This document shows, in pieces, positions 37,096 through 45,913 of a DNA stretch of 64,000 nucleotides (its first letter is position 1; each line of letters opens with the position of its first letter). The stretch is taken from contig NZ_CANLVZ010000007.1 in the NCBI RefSeq assembly GCF_947494755.1, forward strand, positions 62,001-126,000, in the 5' to 3' direction. The position numbers and the translations under genes are program-made. The stretch is from an uncultured Tateyamaria sp. GTDB lineage: Bacteria; Pseudomonadota; Alphaproteobacteria; Rhodobacterales; Rhodobacteraceae. The notes under the pieces were generated by a model. It was given only the letters and a program-made list of their open reading frames with translations, was not told the origin of the DNA and made no database searches.

Positions 37096-38402
37096 TCCGT
37101 CAGGCGTGGATCGACGGGCAGGCCACTGGGCACAGCTTCGGGCACGCCGAGCCGCCCCGCTTTGGCCGTCGTCCCTGTCAGGCTGCCGAGAAACGCAACG
37201 ATCTGATCGACCTCGACATCGCTCAGCGCCAGAGGTTGCACCTTGATTACTGCCCGCTGCCGCGCCATCTCGCGCGTGTCCTGCTGAACCATGAAGTCGA
37301 TACCGGCCAACCAAGGCACGTCTGGCAAGGCTGCCATGTCCGGTGTCCACGCATCCAGCGCGGTAACCGGGTCAAGATGGTGGCGCACGATCCCTTCGAG
37401 CGTCGGATAGGCCCCGTTGTGCCCATAGGGCGCGGTCAGGGCCACGTTGCGCAGCATCGGCGTGCGGAACGCATAGGCGTCGGCAAGATCATCGCTTTCG
37501 CCCATCCGCCCCACATCACGCACCATCGGATCAAAGCGACGCGTGCGCCCGGGGCCAAACGGGGGTAAGCCGAGGGCATGAAAGCCCTGGTCCGACATCA
37601 ACGGGCCAGCGTGGCAAGACACGCAATCCGCCTTGCCATAAAAGAGATCAAGCCCGGCGCGCTGATCGGGGCCGAGCGCGGCCTCGTCTCCGACGAGATA
37701 GGCGTCAAAGGGGCTATCGAAACTGGTCCACTCCCAGATCATGAACGCGCTCAGCACGTTGGCGATATCGGCGATGGCGATATCCTCGGAGGTCTCGATA
37801 TGCGGCACCACCTTGGCAAAAGCATCGGCATAGGCCGGGACATGGCGCACGCGATCCGCGATGATCGGCCACGCATAGTCGATGCGCTGATGCACGGCCC
37901 CCGCGATCTCATTCTCCTTCGGGTTCCCGGCCATTTCGAACTGCGCCACCAGCGGGAATATCGCCTGCGCGGCCAGCAGATTGTCGAGGCCTCCTGGCAG
38001 CCATTCCTCAGCCGGGGAGTTGAAGCCGTTTTCGAACGTGTCCGCGATGCTGAGCCGTCCGTCATGGAACATCGTGTGCAATTCCTTGGCTCCGAGGTTC
38101 CACAAGCCCGGCGCATTGCGCGGGATACGCTTGCGTATGCGATCCTCACCCACACCGGCGGTGCGTTTCTTGCCAAGACCCTGCCCGCCCTCACCGATCC
38201 CGAGGCTCAAGCCATCCCCGGTGCCAAGATCGGGGTGATGGCAGGTCGAACATGCGATGTTGCGATTGCCCGACAGGATCGGATCATAGAACAACAACTG
38301 CCCCAGACGGGCTTGCGCCGGGTCGGGCTGGATGAAATCATCCTCGCTCAGCGGGCGCGGCAAATCGGTTGCGACCGCAGGCGATGCACACAGGAGCAGC
38401 AC
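37092..38402 (-). CDS. Diheme cytochrome c peroxidase / MauG-like
   Basis: 436 residues from GTG 38402. Two c-type heme sites, C51/C54/H55 (CSTCHHP) and C260/C263/H264 (CVSCHAG), mark the bacterial cytochrome c peroxidase/MauG family, which is periplasmic. The visible leader is short (about 12 hydrophobic residues, LLLCASPAVA) because no earlier start codon lies near it; the frame upstream runs into the divergent Sel1 gene. So either translation begins at GTG with a minimal signal, or the start is non-canonical. Reduces hydrogen peroxide or oxidises a protein partner; unknown here. Confidence 0.82.
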   Translation of the reverse strand: MLLLCASPAVATDLPRPLSEDDFIQPDPAQARLGQLLFYDPILSGNRNIACSTCHHPDLGTGDGLSLGIGEGGQGLGKKRTAGVGEDRIRKRIPRNAPGLWNLGAKELHTMFHDGRLSIADTFENGFNSPAEEWLPGGLDNLLAAQAIFPLVAQFEMAGNPKENEIAGAVHQRIDYAWPIIADRVRHVPAYADAFAKVVPHIETSEDIAIADIANVLSAFMIWEWTSFDSPFDAYLVGDEAALGPDQRAGLDLFYGKADCVSCHAGPLMSDQGFHALGLPPFGPGRTRRFDPMVRDVGRMGESDDLADAYAFRTPMLRNVALTAPYGHNGAYPTLEGIVRHHLDPVTALDAWTPDMAALPDVPWLAGIDFMVQQDTREMARQRAVIKVQPLALSDVEVDQIVAFLGSLTGTTAKAGRLGVPEAVPSGLPVDPRLTD

Positions 38403-38888
38403 ATGCGCAAACTTGCCATAGCCCCCGTTTTTTCTGTGTTGGTTTTTCTGGCCTTTCCCGCGATGGCCGAAATCGAAGAGGCGCGTGACCTGATGGAGGC
38501 GGGCGAGTACACCGCCGCCTATGAGGCGCTCTGGCCCGCCGCGCGGTCGGGCAATGCGGATGCGGAGGAATTGATCGGGGTTATGTACGCCCTCGGCCTC
38601 GGGGTCGAGCGGGACGACGAGCGGGCGTTCGAGTGGTATCTGCGCAGCTCCATGAAGGGGCATCCCGGCGCGCAATCCGGGGTCGGCTGGTACTACGAAG
38701 TGGGCCGCGGCATGCCCGCCCCCGACCTCGTGCGCGCCTATATGTGGTACACCCTCTCGGCCATCGGCGGTGACCCGGACGCGGCCATCTCGCTTGAGGA
38801 AGTGGTCAAGAAGATGACGCAGGAAGAGATCAATCGGGCGCATATTCTGGTCGCTGACTACAAGGTGTGGATGTATCCGTTTCGGTGA
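38403..38888 (+). CDS. Sel1-repeat exported protein
   Basis: 161 residues. Signal peptide to about residue 22 (FPAMA). Two or three Sel1-like repeats follow (about 30-125), for example NADAEELIGVMYALGLGVE near 51-69 and HPGAQSGVGWYYEVGRGMP near 87-105, consistent with an alpha-alpha superhelix used for protein contacts. Its ATG at 38403 abuts the GTG start of the divergent peroxidase, so each promoter must lie in the other's coding sequence. Function unknown. Confidence 0.85.
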   Translation: MRKLAIAPVFSVLVFLAFPAMAEIEEARDLMEAGEYTAAYEALWPAARSGNADAEELIGVMYALGLGVERDDERAFEWYLRSSMKGHPGAQSGVGWYYEVGRGMPAPDLVRAYMWYTLSAIGGDPDAAISLEEVVKKMTQEEINRAHILVADYKVWMYPFR

Positions 38889-39130
38889 GTTTGGCAGGGG
38901 ATCGGGGTGATGGGAAGGGTGGTGCAGGGTGATACGGACTTGAATGTGTAATTGAAACGGGGTTCCCGATCACGTTCGCCAAGCGGGCATCAAAGACTGC
39001 TTTGAATCCAATGCAGATTTGTTTCAATTGCCGCCACAACGCGCAAATCCTAGTAAATCAATGATCTACTGCTCAAGGGCTGCACAGCGAGTAAGTATAC
39101 AGGTCCTTAGGCGTTTACGGAGCAGACAGC

Positions 39131-39886
39131 ATGAAGGTCAGAGCGGTACAGGCAATAGCGTTCGTCGTGTTTGCCATTTTGGGGGCGTGGGTCTGGCTGT
39201 TTTCTTCCAATGACAAGGACCTACCCGATCCGAAATTTCTTGCAAGCGATCTTTTCTTTCAGATGAATGGCTTCGCATTTTCAGTCCCGGCCGTCGCCAT
39301 GCAAGACATCAGTGTTCTTGGCGACGACGCGGACCCACTTCCGCGGTATCGTTACAATGCTAGGCTTTTTGGTAGATCTCGGTGGTTTGCAACACTCGAA
39401 TACAAGGCTGCGCTTGCCGACTTTGCGGGCAACCAGGAAAGACCGGCAAATGTACAAAGCATTAAATTAGATCTGGGAGCCTACGGAACTTACGGTGAGT
39501 ATCTGGTATCCACTCAAATCTGCGCATTGCTCACTCAGGAATGGAGCAAAAAAGCTTGCGCGAATGAACTACGGCATGAACAGCGACACCTTCCACTTGA
39601 ATTCAGCCTCACAACAACGGAAGGATTGCCGATAAACCTGGACGGTGCCGTATCCTTTCAGGACACGAACGCTCCCCAAAGATTGACTTTGTCTTGTGAT
39701 GATGAGTCGGACCGCTGCACAACTATAGTTGAGATATTTAGCAACGTTTACGCCCTCTGGTCGTCAACCTGCAAGAATTCGAATGTTGAATATTGCCTTA
39801 GAACACGCCGCGTAGAAGGTCGTGCGCTATCTGACTTTGTACGCACCCAACTCAGAGAAGATAGCCAACAACCAAGTCATAGATAG
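39131..39886 (+). CDS. Low-GC single-pass membrane protein, no recognised family
   Basis: 251 residues. One N-terminal hydrophobic helix (about 8-24) anchors a probable periplasmic domain with six or more cysteines. Base composition is clearly lower in GC than neighbours (28 of 60 in 39421-39480) and it uses codons rare elsewhere in the window, such as TTA, ATA and AGA. The 242-base gap upstream is also AT-richer. Both point to recent acquisition. It stands alone, without mobility genes, before a convergent terminator. I do not recognise any domain. ATG follows GGAGC by seven bases. Confidence 0.6.
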   Translation: MKVRAVQAIAFVVFAILGAWVWLFSSNDKDLPDPKFLASDLFFQMNGFAFSVPAVAMQDISVLGDDADPLPRYRYNARLFGRSRWFATLEYKAALADFAGNQERPANVQSIKLDLGAYGTYGEYLVSTQICALLTQEWSKKACANELRHEQRHLPLEFSLTTTEGLPINLDGAVSFQDTNAPQRLTLSCDDESDRCTTIVEIFSNVYALWSSTCKNSNVEYCLRTRRVEGRALSDFVRTQLREDSQQPSHR

Positions 39887-39922
39887 TCGGCTTGCCCCTT
39901 AAATCCGCCTTCCAATCATATA

Positions 39923-39950
39923 AAGGGCCGCCCCTTACACGGCGGCCCTT
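39923..39950. terminator. Strong hairpin between convergent genes
   Basis: AAGGGCCGCC / GGCGGCCCTT form a perfect 10-bp stem with an 8-base loop. It can end the low-GC gene on the plus strand and, with a T-rich tail on the minus strand (TTTATA), the TRAP operon. Confidence 0.75.
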
Positions 39951-39966
39951 CCCGGTTTTGCCGTAA

Positions 39967-39985
39967 GGCGGACGTGTCGTCCGCC
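39967..39985 (-). repeat. 3' hairpin repeat, copy 2
   Basis: Six bases after the dctP stop, the minus strand reads GGCGGACG, loop ACA, CGTCCGCC, then TTACGGC. It matches copy 4 (57059) at nearly every position. The element is followed by the larger terminator hairpin at 39923. Confidence 0.75.
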
Positions 39986-39990
39986 CGACC

Positions 39991-41049
39991 TCAGTTCAGA
40001 TCCGCATCCCGTGCTGCGTTCACGTCCGCTTCGGCGGCTGCGACGGCTTCTTGCAAAGCCGACAGGATCTCATCCCCGCGCGCCACGTTTTCCACGAACC
40101 AATCGCTCACAGGTGCCGCCGCTTCGGCGAAGGCCGCCTTTTGCTCGGGCGTGGGCACATAGAGGTCACCGCCACCGGCGACGAACTCTTCATAGGCCTG
40201 GATCGACTTGCGCTTGGGCGAGGCAAACGTCGCCTGCTGCAGCGCATAGAACCCGTCGACCACGACGCGGCGCATGTCTTCGGGCATCGCCATGAACTTC
40301 TGGTTGCTCATCCACCACAGCGCGCCCATGTAGGCGTGCCCGTCGAGCGTCACATATTGCAGGCCCGCATCGGGGAATTTCATGCCCATGATGTCGGTGA
40401 TCCCGTTTTTGGAGCCCTCGACAACGCCAGTCTGGAACGAGGTGAAGAGTTCGGGCCATGGGATCGGCGTGGGCGAGGCACCAAGAGCTTTGACCAGCTC
40501 TTGCGGCAGGTCCGCCACGACGGTGCGGATTTTCAGGCCTTCCATGTCTGCAGGCTCGGCCACACGGCGCTTGGTGTTGGCGAAGTTGCGCCAGCCACCT
40601 GTGTTGCCGATGGTCATCAGGCGGATCGCGTCGCCGGAATCCTCAAGCGCCATGTCGCGCATCGTACGGGTGAAGTCGCCCGACAGCACGTGCTCGGCGA
40701 TGCGGTCATCCGCCATCAGGTAAGGCAGATCGAGGACCTGCACGTATGGGAAGATGCCCGACGCGCCACCGGATGTCGAAATGTAGACGTCGATGGAGCC
40801 GTCAGCCACACCTTGCAGACACTCCGCACCGTTGCTGCACAGTTGCGTGCCGATGAACAACTCGACTTCGATTGCGCCGTTGGATGCCGCCTCGACATAG
40901 TTCTTGAACACGACGAGACCGTCATAGTCTTCGTCATTGGTGTTGGAGTTGGCAGTGGCGCGGATCGTGTAGTCCTGCGCACTTGCCATCATGGCCGAGC
41001 CCGCGACAAGCGCGGCGGCCGTGAGGGTTTTCAGGGTCGTTTTGAGCAT
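39991..41049 (-). CDS. dctP: TRAP transporter solute-binding protein (DctP type)
   Basis: 352 residues with a signal peptide to about residue 24. Family character is visible in the periplasmic ligand domain: GLKIRTVVADLPQELVKALGASPTPIPWPELFTSFQTGVVEG near 174-215, including the conserved Arg175 that usually binds a carboxylate or sulfonate. The substrate is a small organic anion. It is the last gene of the (-) operon with a strong ribosome site (GGGAGGA). If the neighbouring enzymes are a sulfoquinovose system, the ligand may be sulfoquinovose or its glyceride; this is inference. Confidence 0.88.
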   Translation of the reverse strand: MLKTTLKTLTAAALVAGSAMMASAQDYTIRATANSNTNDEDYDGLVVFKNYVEAASNGAIEVELFIGTQLCSNGAECLQGVADGSIDVYISTSGGASGIFPYVQVLDLPYLMADDRIAEHVLSGDFTRTMRDMALEDSGDAIRLMTIGNTGGWRNFANTKRRVAEPADMEGLKIRTVVADLPQELVKALGASPTPIPWPELFTSFQTGVVEGSKNGITDIMGMKFPDAGLQYVTLDGHAYMGALWWMSNQKFMAMPEDMRRVVVDGFYALQQATFASPKRKSIQAYEEFVAGGGDLYVPTPEQKAAFAEAAAPVSDWFVENVARGDEILSALQEAVAAAEADVNAARDADLN

Positions 41050-41082
41050 AGTGGTGGTCCTCCCGTTTGAAACTCAAATTGG

Positions 41083-42555
41083 TTAATCGGCAAACCCCGT
41101 CAGGCGGGGAATGGTCATGGAAATGGCCGGCACGTAGGTGATCAGGAAGATCACCGCGACCTCGACGGCCAGGAATGGCAGGATCGCCTTGGCGATGGTT
41201 TCGACTTTCTCCTTGCTGACGGCAGCAGCCACGAACAGCACAAGCCCCATGGGCGGTGTTGCCAGCCCCACGGTCAGGTTCACCGACATGATGATCGCGA
41301 AGTGGATCGAGTCGACCCCCAGATCGGTGAAGATCGGCGCGAGGATCGGCCCTAGGATGATGATCGCGGGCCCGGCATCGAGGAACATGCCCACGATGAA
41401 CAGCAACAGGTTGATCAGGAACAGCAGGATCAGCGGGTTTTCCGACAGCGTCAGAATGTAATCCGCAAGGATTTGCGGCGCGTAGGACAGCGACACCACG
41501 GTCTTGAAGGCCATGGCCGCGCCGACCAGCAGCAGCACAACCGCCGAGGTCAAACCAGCGCGGCTGAGAATGTCCGGCAGGTCTTTCAGCGACATGGTGC
41601 GCAGCACGAAGAACGCGACGAACAGGGCGTAGGCAACAGCGACGGCTGCGGCTTCGGTCGGGGTGAACACCCCACCGAGAATACCGCCAAGGATCAGCAC
41701 GGGGGTTTGCAGCGGCACGATGGCGCGTTTGCAGATCGTGCGGAACTCGGATGACACCTGCGTGCGCAAGGCCAGCATCAAAGCGTGCGCCACCGCGATG
41801 GCGGCTGCGAAGGTCACCCATGCCATCAGGCCATTTGTGTCTGGCAAGGGTGCGATCACCCAGATCAGCAGCCCGATGTTCAGCCGCACCAGCGCGAAGC
41901 TGACCCACTTTTCGAGCGCGCCCAGTTCCACGCCGTCAAACTCGACCTTCTTGGCTGCAGGCAGGTCATAACGGTCCGCCGTCACGCGTATCATCACCAT
42001 CAAGCCCACACCAACCAAGATACCCGGCACGATGCCTGCAAGAAACAGGGCCGCCACGCTTTCGCCCATGACGTAGGCGTAGATAATCATGATGCCCGAT
42101 GGCGGAATGATAGGGCCGATGACGGAGGACGCAGCCGTGATCGCGGCCGCGAAGCGGCGGGTGTAGCCCTCTTTCTCCATTGCTGGGATCAGCATGGAGC
42201 CGAGTGCGGACGTGTCGGCGACCGCCGAGCCGGACAGCCCGGCGAACAGGATCGAGGACAGCACGTTCACCTGCGCCAGCCCGCCGCGCAAATGGCCCAT
42301 CAGGGCTTGGGAAAACTGGACAAGCCGGATCGTGATCCCGCCCTTGTTCATCAACTCGCCCGCCAGCATGAAGAACGGAATCGCCATCAGTGGAAAGCTA
42401 TCCATCCCGTTGTAGACGTTGCGATAAAGCAGGGTGATGTCCTTTTCCTGCCCGCTCATCCAGAGCAGCAAACCGGGTGCGGCCAGCAGGCCAAAGAACA
42501 CCGGCAAGCCGATCAGCAGGAACAGCAGGAACAGAGGCAGAAACCAGATCAGCAT
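41083..42555 (-). CDS. dctM: TRAP transporter large membrane subunit (DctM type)
   Basis: 490 residues, longer than the common 425-430 because of an inserted hydrophobic section near residues 215-260. About 12 transmembrane helices; DctM marks are GGITIRLVQFSQALMGHLRGG near 72 and the SGSAVADTSALGSMLIPAMEKEG segment near 108-130, plus ANILLFLIGMFLD-like IVGMFLDAGPAIIILGP near 385. Inner-membrane Na+-driven transporter subunit. It overlaps dctQ closely (one-base gap). Confidence 0.92.
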   Translation of the reverse strand: MLIWFLPLFLLFLLIGLPVFFGLLAAPGLLLWMSGQEKDITLLYRNVYNGMDSFPLMAIPFFMLAGELMNKGGITIRLVQFSQALMGHLRGGLAQVNVLSSILFAGLSGSAVADTSALGSMLIPAMEKEGYTRRFAAAITAASSVIGPIIPPSGIMIIYAYVMGESVAALFLAGIVPGILVGVGLMVMIRVTADRYDLPAAKKVEFDGVELGALEKWVSFALVRLNIGLLIWVIAPLPDTNGLMAWVTFAAAIAVAHALMLALRTQVSSEFRTICKRAIVPLQTPVLILGGILGGVFTPTEAAAVAVAYALFVAFFVLRTMSLKDLPDILSRAGLTSAVVLLLVGAAMAFKTVVSLSYAPQILADYILTLSENPLILLFLINLLLFIVGMFLDAGPAIIILGPILAPIFTDLGVDSIHFAIIMSVNLTVGLATPPMGLVLFVAAAVSKEKVETIAKAILPFLAVEVAVIFLITYVPAISMTIPRLTGFAD

Positions 42556-42556
42556 C

Positions 42557-43141
42557 TCATTCGGCCCCCTGCATGTCTGTCGGCAGGTCGAGATCGGGTA
42601 ACTGATCCCCGCCCCCCATCATCTGCACGAGGCTGCGCAGGATCAGTTCGATGTTCACAACCAGCAACAGGATCACCCCGACCAGCAGCGACAACATCAT
42701 CCAGCTGCGCGGCACCCGGAACCAGCCATCGAAGGTGGGCAGATACAGGGATGCAGTGGCAAAGCGGCCGCCGAAACCGGTGACTTCCTTGAACCCGATT
42801 TGGACAGCCACGATCAGGATCAGGAGCGAGATCAGCAGCAGGATCAAGGACAAAACGGCAGCAACGCGCGATGACATGAAGCCGGAAATCATATCCAAGG
42901 CGACAAAGCCGCCGCGCCGAAAGGCGGTCGGGGCCATCAAACCGGTCATCCACATCATGCAGAATCGGGCGGCCTCATCCGGCCACGGCAGCGCGTTGTT
43001 GAAAAGATAGCGGGCGACGACCTGAATGAGAATGGCGGCAACCATAAAGGCGATGGCGATGATGCCTATCCCGCGCCCAATCCTGAGCACGAACGCATTC
43101 ACTGCGCTGAGCGGTGCAAGCACCGTCAGTAGTAAGCCCAT
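42557..43141 (-). CDS. dctQ: TRAP transporter small membrane subunit (DctQ type)
   Basis: 194 residues with four transmembrane helices; conserved DctQ segment LPWPDEAARFCMMWMTGLMAP near residues 52-72. Start ATG 43141 is preceded by GGGAGGGCC. It follows the flavin reductase gene after 114 bases, the largest gap in the (-) operon, so an internal promoter is possible. Confidence 0.9.
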   Translation of the reverse strand: MGLLLTVLAPLSAVNAFVLRIGRGIGIIAIAFMVAAILIQVVARYLFNNALPWPDEAARFCMMWMTGLMAPTAFRRGGFVALDMISGFMSSRVAAVLSLILLLISLLILIVAVQIGFKEVTGFGGRFATASLYLPTFDGWFRVPRSWMMLSLLVGVILLLVVNIELILRSLVQMMGGGDQLPDLDLPTDMQGAE

Positions 43142-43255
43142 GCGGGCCCTCCCTTTTGTCGGTCGCCCGGCAGTTAGTCCACCGTGGCCCATTTTCCGCT
43201 TTCACCCCGCGGGCGGGTCGTGTGGCACGCACCGATGGTGCGGGCCGTGTACTTC

Positions 43256-43768
43256 TCAGAGTGCCAGCTTGCCGAAATCGCCAGCAAAGAACGTGAGCGG
43301 ATCGCCATCGCGCATCTCGGTCCGCTGGACCTGACCGACAATGATGACGTGATCGCCCGCGTCATGTGCCGCCACTCTGCGGCATTCAAAGCGCGCAAGG
43401 CAATGATCAATCAGCGGAACACCATCCGCATTCAGCGTAAACGGCAAATCCTTGAGTGCATGGGCATCACGCGCGACCTGCTTGCACAGATCACCCTGTT
43501 CGACCGCCAGAACGTGGATCGCGTAGTGATCAGCGCTACCGAAATATGGAAACCGGCGTGCGGCGCGATCTACCGACCACAGCACCAGCGCCGGGTCGAG
43601 TGACACGGACGAAAAGCTGTTGGCGACAATGGCCACCGGGCCATCCGCGCTTGTGGCGGTGATCACTGTGACCCCGGTGGCAAACTTGCCAAAGGCATCG
43701 CGCAACATGCGCCCCGTCTCGGCATCAGGAGAAAAGGTGGTGGGTTGGTTCGGGTCCTGCATTGTCAT
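43256..43768 (-). CDS. Flavin reductase (SmoA/NTAB-like)
   Basis: 170 residues, flavin-reductase-like split-barrel: FGKFATGVTVITATSADGPVAIVANSFSSVSLDPALVLWSV near residues 22-62, and GDHVIIVGQVQR near 140-151. It supplies reduced FMN to the FMNH2-dependent monooxygenase two genes upstream in the same operon. Start ATG 43768 overlaps the aldo/keto reductase TGA (TGATG). In the sulfo-SMO pathway this place is held by SmoA. Confidence 0.88.
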   Translation of the reverse strand: MTMQDPNQPTTFSPDAETGRMLRDAFGKFATGVTVITATSADGPVAIVANSFSSVSLDPALVLWSVDRAARRFPYFGSADHYAIHVLAVEQGDLCKQVARDAHALKDLPFTLNADGVPLIDHCLARFECRRVAAHDAGDHVIIVGQVQRTEMRDGDPLTFFAGDFGKLAL

Positions 43769-44658
43769 CACGCTACCTCGTGTCCAAGGGCTGCTTCGTA
43801 AAGGCGGAACCATGTCGGCCGGTCCAGCGTGACCTTGAGCGCGTCACTGATCCGCTTGATCCGATCCAAATTATTGGTCCCCATCACAGGCAGGATGCCA
43901 GCGGGATGTGTCAGAAGAAAGGCGACAGCCACCGCTGCCCGGTCGACACTATGGGCACCTGCCAACTCGTCCATCACCTTGTGCAGCTTGTCACTGCCCG
44001 ACATCAGCCCACCGCCACCCAAAGGCGACCACGCCATGAGGTGCTGGCCGTTTTGCTGGTGAAACGCCAGATCGCCATTGGTGAAGGGGCTGATCTCGCC
44101 CAATGAAATCTCGATCTGGTTGGTCAGCAGCGGCGTTTTCATCGCCGATTGCAGCAGTGTCCAGTCATAGGGGCGAAAGTTCGATACACCAACCCCGCGC
44201 ACCTTGCCGCTGGCCACCGCCTCGTCCAGCGCGGCACCGGTTTCATGGTGATCCATGAACGGGTCGGGTCGGTGGATCAGCAGAAGGTCGATATGGTCGA
44301 TCGCCATATCGCTCAGCGAATTCTCGATCGACTGCATGATGTGGGCGCGGCTGGTGTCGTAATATTTGACCGGCGCATCCGCATAGCGACCCGCAGGGGC
44401 CACGATATCGCACTTGGTCACGATCTCCATCTTGGGGCGCAGGCCCTTGTCGGCCTTGAGCGCCTCACCAAGGATCGCCTCGGCGACATACCCGCCATAG
44501 ATGTCGGCCTGATCAAAGGTGGTGATGCCTTGATCGAGGCAGGCGTTGATCTTGGCCTGCACGTGGCCGGTGGTCGTATCTGTGTCATCGCCAATACGCC
44601 ACATCCCGTAGACGAGGCGCGAAAATTCAATTTGATCAGATAGTTCGACGCGATCCAT
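43768..44658 (-). CDS. Aldo/keto reductase (SmoB-like)
   Basis: 296 residues, YdhF/SmoB-like AKR barrel. The AKR tetrad is complete: Asp49 and Tyr54 in FDQADIYGG, Lys82 in IVTKCDI and His129 in LLLIHRPDP. It reduces a carbonyl with NADPH. Located between an SsuD-type monooxygenase and a flavin reductase with TGATG overlaps at both ends, it would reduce the aldehyde left by oxidative desulfonation; in SmoB this is 6-oxo-glucose to glucose. The substrate here is inferred from context only. Confidence 0.88.
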   Translation of the reverse strand: MDRVELSDQIEFSRLVYGMWRIGDDTDTTTGHVQAKINACLDQGITTFDQADIYGGYVAEAILGEALKADKGLRPKMEIVTKCDIVAPAGRYADAPVKYYDTSRAHIMQSIENSLSDMAIDHIDLLLIHRPDPFMDHHETGAALDEAVASGKVRGVGVSNFRPYDWTLLQSAMKTPLLTNQIEISLGEISPFTNGDLAFHQQNGQHLMAWSPLGGGGLMSGSDKLHKVMDELAGAHSVDRAAVAVAFLLTHPAGILPVMGTNNLDRIKRISDALKVTLDRPTWFRLYEAALGHEVA

Positions 44659-45812
44659 CAGCGGCGTTCTCCTGCGGCAAGTGGTGTTGCGGGCGCGCTG
44701 TCAGGCACCCGCCCATAAGCATGGGGCAAAGAACAGGTTTTCAACTGCGGCAGAACGCGCGTGCCGAAGTGCCTGGCCTCGTCGATATGGGGATAGCCCG
44801 AGAAGATGAAGGCGCGAATGCCCATCTTTTGATAGTCTTCGATCTTGGACAGGACCTGATCGGTCGAACCGACCAGTGCCGCACCACAGCCCGAGCGTGC
44901 CCGACCCACACCCGTCCACAGGTTCGGTTCAACATAGCCGAACTTGTCCGCCAGCTCGCGCGCCTTGGCTTGATGAGACACCCCAAGCGAGGTGGAATCA
45001 AGCGCGCGATCCCGGATCAACTGCCCGTATTCGTCATCGAGTTTGGACACGATATAGTCCGCATATTCGCGCGCCTCGGCTTCGGTATCGCGTACGATCA
45101 TGTGGACGCGCAGCCCGTAATCCAATGTGCGACCATAGCGTTCGGCGACCGCGTTCACGTCGCGCATCCGCCCCTCAAGCGCCTCTTTGGGTTCGGGCCA
45201 CATAAGGTAGACGTCGCAATGCTGACCGCACAGCTCCAGCGCCGATGGGCTGTAGCCCCCGAAGTAGAGCAGCGGGCCTCCCGTTTGAAAGGGGCGCACG
45301 GGGTCGGTCGTCAGCCCCTTGAAGGTGTAAACCTCGCCCTCGTAGTTGATTTCGTCCTGCGTCCAAGCCTGTTTCAAAATTTCGACAACCTCGCGCGAAC
45401 GCTGATAGCGATAGTCGCTATCAGCCTTTTCGCCGGGAAAGTCGGAGGAGATAATGTTGACCGTCAGTCGGCCCTTAAGCATGTGATCGAGGGTCGCGAT
45501 GGTGCGGGCCAGCATGATGGGCTGCATCTCTCCGCAGCGGACGGCGGCCAGCAGGTTGATCTTGTCGGTGATGGGGGCACAGCCGGCGACGAACGACAGC
45601 GTATCCTGTCCGACCTGATAGGACGAGGGGCAGAGAATGTTGCGAAAGCCCTGCGCCTCAGCCTCACGCACGATGTCCGAGCAATGCGCCCAGCTTGACC
45701 GCAGCGCGCCGTCCGGCACCCCGAGAAACTGGTAATCGTCCGAGCACAACGCCGAAAACCACGACACTTCGGCAGCGTCAAGATCGGGCGACGTGATGGG
45801 AACGATGGTCAT
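44658..45812 (-). CDS. FMNH2-dependent monooxygenase, SsuD/SmoC-like
   Basis: 384 residues (SsuD about 380). Luciferase-like TIM barrel. Key SsuD-type residues are kept: Arg235 and His237 in YGLRVHMIV, and the mobile loop Arg306 in GRARSGCGAALVG; NIISSDFPGEKADSD near 119-133 matches the phosphate-binding turn. The family uses FMNH2 and O2 to convert an alkanesulfonate to aldehyde and sulfite. Start ATG 45812 follows AAAGGC; an upstream Met lacks a good site. First gene of the operon and its stop couples to the AKR. Distinguishing SmoC (sulfoquinovose) from SsuD needs comparison I cannot run. Confidence 0.9.
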   Translation of the reverse strand: MTIVPITSPDLDAAEVSWFSALCSDDYQFLGVPDGALRSSWAHCSDIVREAEAQGFRNILCPSSYQVGQDTLSFVAGCAPITDKINLLAAVRCGEMQPIMLARTIATLDHMLKGRLTVNIISSDFPGEKADSDYRYQRSREVVEILKQAWTQDEINYEGEVYTFKGLTTDPVRPFQTGGPLLYFGGYSPSALELCGQHCDVYLMWPEPKEALEGRMRDVNAVAERYGRTLDYGLRVHMIVRDTEAEAREYADYIVSKLDDEYGQLIRDRALDSTSLGVSHQAKARELADKFGYVEPNLWTGVGRARSGCGAALVGSTDQVLSKIEDYQKMGIRAFIFSGYPHIDEARHFGTRVLPQLKTCSLPHAYGRVPDSAPATPLAAGERR

Positions 45813-45857
45813 GGGCTGCCTTTCGCGTGTCTCAACTTGTCTCTTGCGTAACACCGT

Positions 45858-45875
45858 CATTGATGTAGATCAATG
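45858..45875. promoter_or_regulatory. FNR-type palindrome in the divergent region
   Basis: CATTGATGTAGATCAATG is a perfect 7-bp inverted repeat with a 4-base spacer. Its core TTGAT-GTAG-ATCAA matches the FNR/FnrL/DNR consensus TTGAT-N4-ATCAA exactly. It lies 46 bases upstream of the monooxygenase start and 38 upstream of the GntR start, so it could act on either promoter. A second regulator, such as the GntR protein itself, might bind it instead. Confidence 0.6.
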
Positions 45876-45913
45876 GTGTATCAATTTCCACCAGCCGCCC
45901 CTTGTGACCTCAC

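Noticed and set aside
39131-39886. A mobile element or prophage remnant around the low-GC gene
   Set aside because: No integrase, transposase, att-like repeat or phage gene is visible in the flanks.
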